The notes under the pieces were generated by a model, which saw nothing but the letters and a program-made list of their open reading frames with translations, was not told the DNA's origin and did no database searches. From the IMG/VR virus record IMGVR_UViG_3300023179_006844, positions 1 to 51,997 of that record: DNA of 51,997 bases. One strand, 5' to 3'. The stretch is from a virus. This document shows, piece by piece, positions 48,161 to 51,997 of this stretch. Positions within the stretch are counted from its first letter, which is position 1; every line of letters begins with the position of its first letter. The translations under genes were made by a program, and so were the position numbers.

Positions 48161-48189
48161 TTGACAATAAATAGTAGATAGACTATAGT
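48161..48189 (+). promoter_or_regulatory. Early promoter for 48224
   Basis: TTGACA (48161-48166) and TATAGT (48184-48189), 17-base spacer. Confidence 0.88.
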
Positions 48190-48223
48190 AGTTACATAAG
48201 CAAAAACAAAGGAGACAAGAATT

Positions 48224-48412
48224 ATGAAGTATAGATGGAAAGACGGCAAGGCACAAGCGATCGCTTACGTTCCTTCGTTAGGCAGATGTGTAGTTGTTAA
48301 AGAAGCCAACAGCATTCATGACTTATATGGCGGTGATGAAGACGGTGATGAAGACGGTGATGAAGACGGTGATGAAGATGACGATACAGATGAAGGCGGT
48401 GATGAAGAATAA
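48224..48412 (+). CDS. Small protein with acidic repeat tail (62 aa)
   Basis: The first 34 residues are a small basic domain (MKYRWKDGKAQAIAYVPSLG); the rest is GDED repeats (GDEDGDEDGDEDGDEDDD) from a 12-bp tandem unit GGTGATGAAGAC. Such acidic tails occur in phage DNA mimics or inhibitors of host proteins; no direct evidence for either. Confidence 0.6.
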   Translation: MKYRWKDGKAQAIAYVPSLGRCVVVKEANSIHDLYGGDEDGDEDGDEDGDEDDDTDEGGDEE

Positions 48413-48426
48413 ACCATAAAGCAATC

Positions 48427-48457
48427 AAAACCCTCTTGACTATCAAGAGGGTTTTTT
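48427..48457 (+). terminator. Terminator after 48224 gene
   Basis: AAAACCCTCTTGA-CTA-TCAAGAGGGTTTTTT. Confidence 0.85.
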
Positions 48458-48565
48458 AATGAGTTCCTGATAAATTATATTAGCTGTAACTTTAAAGTTC
48501 TCAACGGCACTTTTTAGCTTACTTAATTCGGTTTTAAGCTTATCTGAATCTTTTATAAAATTCAT
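48443..48565 (-). CDS. Tiny helical protein (40 aa)
   Basis: MNFIKDSDKLKTELSKLKSA and the rest form one amphipathic helix. Its stop lies inside the terminator stem. No strong ribosome site; tentative. Confidence 0.35.
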   Translation of the reverse strand: MNFIKDSDKLKTELSKLKSAVENFKVTANIIYQELIKKPS

Positions 48566-48608
48566 ATTTTTTGTGAGTTCATGCAGATATTGTGTAGATA
48601 TTGTAGCA

Positions 48609-48935
48609 TTATATTTTTAATTTTCGCAACCGTTGATAATTTCGCTTTAAGCGGGCTGTAAACTCAGCGGTATTATGATTCTTCCATTCTGGATTTATAG
48701 GGTCAATAATCCAATTTTTAAGGCTATGGCAGACAGTTTGATGGCAGTGCTTACAGACCGGGAAAATATTAATCCCATATCTGTCTCCTGACTTCCTGTA
48801 GCTAGAGTGATGGACTTGTTCAGACTTATTAATCAAGCAGACACAGCAAATACCATGAGTTCTTATATGTGCGTTGCGGCACTTTTTTCTATGCTTTTTG
48901 GCGTTGCTTCCATATCGAACTTGGTAGTTAGTCAT
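48609..48935 (-). CDS. HNH-type zinc protein (108 aa)
   Basis: CCVCLINKSEQVHHSSYRKS and FPVCKHCHQTVCHSLKNWII repeat the two CxxC pairs plus H-H layout of the 20119-20517 protein, with about half of the residues shared. It lacks the longer basic N-terminus of that paralogue. A small HNH nuclease is the likely identity; cleavage target unknown. Confidence 0.75.
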   Translation of the reverse strand: MTNYQVRYGSNAKKHRKKCRNAHIRTHGICCVCLINKSEQVHHSSYRKSGDRYGINIFPVCKHCHQTVCHSLKNWIIDPINPEWKNHNTAEFTARLKRNYQRLRKLKI

Positions 48936-49030
48936 TGTGACAAATAGATAACTACTACCAATGATAATAAAAAACCCGCTTAGATTGAAGTTTAAGCAGG
49001 TGTAGTTTATTTAATTAATTTGTCCCTGAG

Positions 49031-49220
49031 CAATCGTGCCAAAGGACAAAAAGTCATAAAAATTGCCTGTTTAAACTGAATTTAAACAGGCTCAATCATG
49101 CCAAATATTGATTACTTCGTTAGTCAATCGTGCCAACCGCTCCTGGGGATTTTGAACAGTATTCAGTGAAATTATTGCCCTGTAAAGGTTTTAGCCAGGG
49201 ACAAGTAATTGGCACGATTA
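49031..49220. repeat. Four-site element, copy B (inverted)
   Basis: CAATCGTGCCAA at 49031-49042, CAATCATGCCAA at 49093-49104, CAATCGTGCCAA at 49125-49136 and TTGGCACGATTA at 49209-49220. Read leftward, the gaps are 84, 32 and 62 bases, the same as in copy A at 7326-7515. The sequence between the sites is also partly conserved (CCTGGCTAAAA, AAAATCCCC, GACTAA.GAA.TAATCA). Confidence 0.85.
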
Positions 49221-49493
49221 AAATGGGATGTCGTCAGGGTCGCCTGACTCTTCGTATGCACCCCAATAGTAGTCATGAACTTCTTGGGTGTTTTTGATAT
49301 ACTTAGAATAGAGAACTGGGACTGAGATGTCTACCTGGGAAATATCCCATGTAAACTCTAATTTTCCATATTCAAGGGTAGACCCTTGAATAATTTCAAT
49401 TTTAAATTGAGGTAGCTTGATAAATTTGATAGTACCCAAACGTTTCCAATGCAATTGAAAGTTGAGTTCGCATAAATTAAATAAGTCTGTCAT
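49218..49493 (-). CDS. Hypothetical early protein (91 aa)
   Basis: Start at 49493 (MTDLFNLCELNFQLHWKRLG) behind AGGAG, better than an upstream in-frame start. Beta-rich with an acidic C-terminus (YEESGDPDDIPF), reminiscent of single-strand-binding protein tails (D-D-I-P-F), though the rest is too short to call it SSB. Confidence 0.6.
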   Translation of the reverse strand: MTDLFNLCELNFQLHWKRLGTIKFIKLPQFKIEIIQGSTLEYGKLEFTWDISQVDISVPVLYSKYIKNTQEVHDYYWGAYEESGDPDDIPF

Positions 49494-49509
49494 TTGTCTC
49501 CTGGCTGGT

Positions 49510-49755
49510 TTAATTTTGCAAAATCCTTGTTTTCTCATCAACTTTTAAAGTTAACGAAAAATCTTTGTGTAATAGACTCAGAGTATTTGAGTCTATTAAT
49601 GTTGGTGTAGCAGCATTTAGCATTTTATACAGATGTATTATCTCAAGTCCTGACAAAGGACTAATTGAGATTTTGGGAACAATAAATACATAAGTATTTA
49701 TTGTCAATACTGCAGAAAAGGAATTGTCTTTATTCCGCTGTACTTTAATTAACAT
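49510..49755 (-). CDS. Hypothetical early protein (81 aa)
   Basis: MLIKVQRNKDNSFSAVLTIN and YVFIVPKISISPLSGLEIIH; beta-strands then a helix. Not recognised. It overlaps the preceding 49749 gene by seven bases. Confidence 0.55.
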   Translation of the reverse strand: MLIKVQRNKDNSFSAVLTINTYVFIVPKISISPLSGLEIIHLYKMLNAATPTLIDSNTLSLLHKDFSLTLKVDEKTRILQN

Positions 49756-50018
49756 TGTAATAAAATATTGGAGTTTAAAAACTCTTGGGCATAAGGATCG
49801 TTAATGCCCAAATCGTGACCATAATCGTATCCTTCAAACATCCCCTCGCCATATGTTTCTTCATAATACTCAGAGATGTTTAAGTTGTAGTAATCTTTCT
49901 TTATTTCTGCTCTCCGTTCAAAAGTGCAGTGATTTAAGTAAGGGCGGGTTATTGCTGTTGCATAGTATCCTTCAGATACTAAAACGAAATTACCCGACTT
50001 AGTTATGTCTACTTTCAT
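49749..50018 (-). CDS. Hypothetical early protein with Tyr/Gly motif (89 aa)
   Basis: Contains YGEGMFEGYDYGHDLGIND (residues 56-74), similar to the 26540-26683 peptide. The beginning is beta-rich. GGAGACAA ribosome site. Not recognised. Confidence 0.6.
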   Translation of the reverse strand: MKVDITKSGNFVLVSEGYYATAITRPYLNHCTFERRAEIKKDYYNLNISEYYEETYGEGMFEGYDYGHDLGINDPYAQEFLNSNILLQC

Positions 50019-50042
50019 TGTCTTGTCTCCTGTTTTTTTGTT

Positions 50043-50080
50043 TATATATATAGTCTATCTTACTATTTATTCAATGTCAA
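50043..50080 (-). promoter_or_regulatory. Early-type promoter for 50018
   Basis: TTGACA (50080-50075) then AATAAATAGTAAGATAGAC and TATATA on the minus strand; same five-base insertion after TTGACA as at 43441. A partial upstream element (GTACTGAACTTTAG) lies at 50091. Confidence 0.6.
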
Positions 50081-50144
50081 TAGGTTTATGTACTGAACTT
50101 TAGTAATTTTTATTTATACTTAAATTACATAATTCTTAGGCACG

Positions 50145-50173
50145 TTGACAAGGTCTAATAGATAGACTATGTT
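50145..50173 (+). promoter_or_regulatory. Early promoter for 50201
   Basis: TTGACA (50145-50150) and TATGTT (50168-50173), 17-base spacer, with the shared ATAGATAGAC before the -10 box. Confidence 0.8.
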
Positions 50174-50200
50174 AGTGGTACAAATTGAAAGGAAGACAAT

Positions 50201-50569
50201 ATGACGTACCATCCAGAAACCCAAGCCCGTTACAACGCTACTGAGAAAGGTAAGGCGCGTAAACGCAAGTGGGCTGCTAACATGACTGAGGAACAGAAGG
50301 AAAAGCAACGACAAGCTAAACGTGAGTGGGCAGAAAACATGACTGAGGAACAAAGAGAGAAACAGCGTCAAGCTAATCGTGAGTGGGCTGCTAACATGAC
50401 AGAAGACCAGCTAATAAAACAGCGTGAGTCTAGGCAAAGATGGTTAGACAATATGACTGAAGAACAGAAACAAAAGCAGCGGGAGTATATGCGTGAGTAC
50501 AGTAGAAAAAGACGGCAGCTACAAAAGCTACAAAACAAAAAAGAAGATACTAAGCAAACGGATTGTTGA
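50201..50569 (+). CDS. Repeat protein with WAxNMTEEQ units (122 aa)
   Basis: Four to five repeats of about 20 residues: WAANMTEEQKEKQRQAKRE, WAENMTEEQREKQRQANRE, WAANMTEDQLIKQRESRQR and WLDNMTEEQKQKQREYMRE. Highly charged and helical; resembles nuclease-associated modular repeat (NUMOD-like) or DNA-binding coiled stretches. It overlaps the convergent terL end by 20 bases. Confidence 0.6.
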   Translation: MTYHPETQARYNATEKGKARKRKWAANMTEEQKEKQRQAKREWAENMTEEQREKQRQANREWAANMTEDQLIKQRESRQRWLDNMTEEQKQKQREYMREYSRKRRQLQKLQNKKEDTKQTDC

Positions 50570-51997
50570 TTTTTCCCCCCACAAATGTACTACGCGGTGC
50601 TGCGTTACCTAGCTCACTAAAAGCCCCATCAGCACTGTCTACAATGTCATTGGTGAGGGGTTTTTTACTTCCATCAAACTCATGTATTGCAGCAAGAAAC
50701 TGATCGTTCCAAGCACCCCTAAGTAGTTTGACTTTACCTTGTTTGGCTGCGATCGCCATGGGTAAGGCACGGGTAACTTTATCCCCCAATGGCTTAATTC
50801 CTTTAGCGTCAAATTCTGTTAATTGACGCTTTAGCGAAACTTCATAACGTTTACCAGCACTACCACCTTCTAGTTCCCATCTGATTTTACAATCGTGGCC
50901 ATCTTGGTAAGCAATCTTAACTACTGATAAGTCACCCTCTTCTGCTGATACCTGTTCCCAGTGACAATCAAGAATATAGTACGTACCTTGATGTAATTTA
51001 ATCTTGGTACGTACGCTATAAAAACTAGACTTGGTGGCGACATCAGCGGCGGTGGCTGCAAAGTCCCAAAATGCCACTGTTGTACCACCACTGGGTACTG
51101 CGTTAACAATCTCAAACCATTGACGATTAAAGATAGTCCCTGATTCATATTTAATTTTCCAGTTACCCTTAAGTAGTCGCTCCATCTCTACAGGGTGCAA
51201 CGATAATAGATTTTGTAAGTATTGAGGGTTGGTTTCTATTAGTGCCGGGTTGTCATAAACCGTACCTTTAATAAAACTAAAACTTTTAGGCGGTGCTATT
51301 TCTGCTAAGTCGGGAAACTTGTGCATGAGTTCATCTTCTGTATCACCCCAGTGCAATTCCCCATTGATCCGATAGAAATAACGGATAATTCCTGACCGTT
51401 CCTCTATGGGATATCCAGTATTTTGATCAATATACCAATTAATCATCTTGGCTACCCATGAATCAGCATCAGGGTTACAAGTTGCATCTATGCGAGGCTT
51501 GACCCCACAGGCGGAACGATTACGGGAAAAAAGAAACCAGAATTGACGCTCAGTAAACTTAGTCAGTTCATCAAAACCGATATGGCATATCTGCGAACCA
51601 GGGTACTTGTCTTCTACATCTTTCTCATACTGAGCATGACCAAAACTAATTGCGCTACCATTGGGAAATGTCCAGTCAAGCTGGTATTCACGGGCTATTG
51701 AGTTTTTTATTTGTTTATATAAACTCCTAGACTCATCCCATAAACCACCTTCATTGGTTATTTCCGGTCGGGTTCTTCTGAAGATTACTGAACCATAACC
51801 AGGTACGTTTAAATATTTAGCTGCTTTTAGTAACATAGCATAACTCTTACCACTGCCGGCCGCGCCACCATATATGCAGACATCAGCGTAGTTATCATAA
51901 AATAGTTCCTGCGCTCCGGGTTGGGGGGCTGGTAAGTCAATGTGGACTATTTGGCTTCTAAATGACCTGGTTTTAGTGGCCTCTCTGACTTTAATGA
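50550..51997 (-). CDS. terL: Terminase large subunit, N-terminus beyond window
   Basis: DNA-packaging motor. The reading frame is open to the right edge. Walker A IYGGAAGSGKSYAM lies at 51833-51874, so the ATG at 51836 is internal. Walker B is CHIGFDEL near 51580, and the C-terminal nuclease has D in AFWDFAATAADV (near 51070) and D in IVDSADGAFSEL (near 50640). At 482 visible residues it lacks only a short N-terminal piece. Its small-subunit partner may be the 37437 gene. It converges on the 50201 gene. Confidence 0.92.
   Translation of the reverse strand, partial: IKVREATKTRSFRSQIVHIDLPAPQPGAQELFYDNYADVCIYGGAAGSGKSYAMLLKAAKYLNVPGYGSVIFRRTRPEITNEGGLWDESRSLYKQIKNSIAREYQLDWTFPNGSAISFGHAQYEKDVEDKYPGSQICHIGFDELTKFTERQFWFLFSRNRSACGVKPRIDATCNPDADSWVAKMINWYIDQNTGYPIEERSGIIRYFYRINGELHWGDTEDELMHKFPDLAEIAPPKSFSFIKGTVYDNPALIETNPQYLQNLLSLHPVEMERLLKGNWKIKYESGTIFNRQWFEIVNAVPSGGTTVAFWDFAATAADVATKSSFYSVRTKIKLHQGTYYILDCHWEQVSAEEGDLSVVKIAYQDGHDCKIRWELEGGSAGKRYEVSLKRQLTEFDAKGIKPLGDKVTRALPMAIAAKQGKVKLLRGAWNDQFLAAIHEFDGSKKPLTNDIVDSADGAFSELGNAAPRSTFVGGKINNPFA

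Noticed and set aside
1-51997. tRNA or rRNA genes
   Set aside because: No cloverleaf with GTTCGA-type T-loop or rRNA block was recognised by eye; a tRNAscan run could still find one.

Overview
The window looks like part of the genome of a large tailed phage, or a phage-plasmid, of a filamentous cyanobacterium (Nostoc/Anabaena/Nodularia type). The phage evidence is a terminase large subunit with an intact Walker A running off the right edge, a terminase-small-subunit-like gene, a lambda-M-like minor tail protein, BRO and Rha antirepressors, dCTP deaminase, thymidylate kinase, a sliding-clamp-like protein, an ADP-ribosyltransferase and a 7-deazaguanine DNA-modification pathway. The host evidence is frequent HIP1 palindromes (GCGATCGC), a phycobilisome-degradation gene (nblA), a vMAP-type HTH and AT-rich DNA. 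No integrase, partition gene or tRNA was recognised, so temperate versus lytic life style is open.

Layout. 0-3.5 kb: a partial replication-type winged-helix gene carrying 15-bp repeats, small leftward genes, and a divergent regulator region with palindromic operators. 3.5-7.2 kb: rightward small genes, two of them followed immediately by hammerhead ribozymes. 7.3-7.5 kb: a four-site element repeated in inverse orientation, with identical spacing, at 49.0-49.2 kb. 7.6-13.4 kb: mostly leftward nucleotide-metabolism and regulatory genes plus nblA. 13.4-20.5 kb: a rightward run of small membrane proteins, a membrane-anchored HerA/FtsK-like ATPase and an internally deleted paralogue of it, tandem winged-helix proteins and an HNH protein. 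20.7-26.7 kb: membrane protein, BRO and Rha regulators and a DNA methyltransferase. 26.7-36.9 kb: a CRISPR island. 37.4-42.9 kb: packaging, STAS-like, ParB-like and 7-deazaguanine genes, then gene fragments. 43-50.6 kb: short genes behind near-identical strong promoters (an early-gene region), then terL.

The CRISPR island is the most striking part. A type IV-B operon (putative cas11, csf2, csf3, cysH-like, a COQ4-like gene, csf1) is followed by a single-protein TnpB-derived Cas12 gene of the type V-U grade with its own 11-repeat array and a probable tracrRNA. A structured element just upstream of cas12 and a small hairpin just downstream of it both recur upstream of the csf operon, where they flank a decayed 5' piece of a second cas12 gene. 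This suggests that L-cas12-R is or was a duplicating unit, and that it connects the two systems.

The modification cluster (folE, queD, queE, queC, and a transglycosylase-like dpdA) would make preQ0 and insert a deazaguanine into DNA, probably protecting the phage from restriction and nucleases. dpdA is split at a run of nine G, so it may be phase-variable. The early genes (ADP-ribosyltransferase, clamp-like protein, many unknowns) and NblA fit host takeover.
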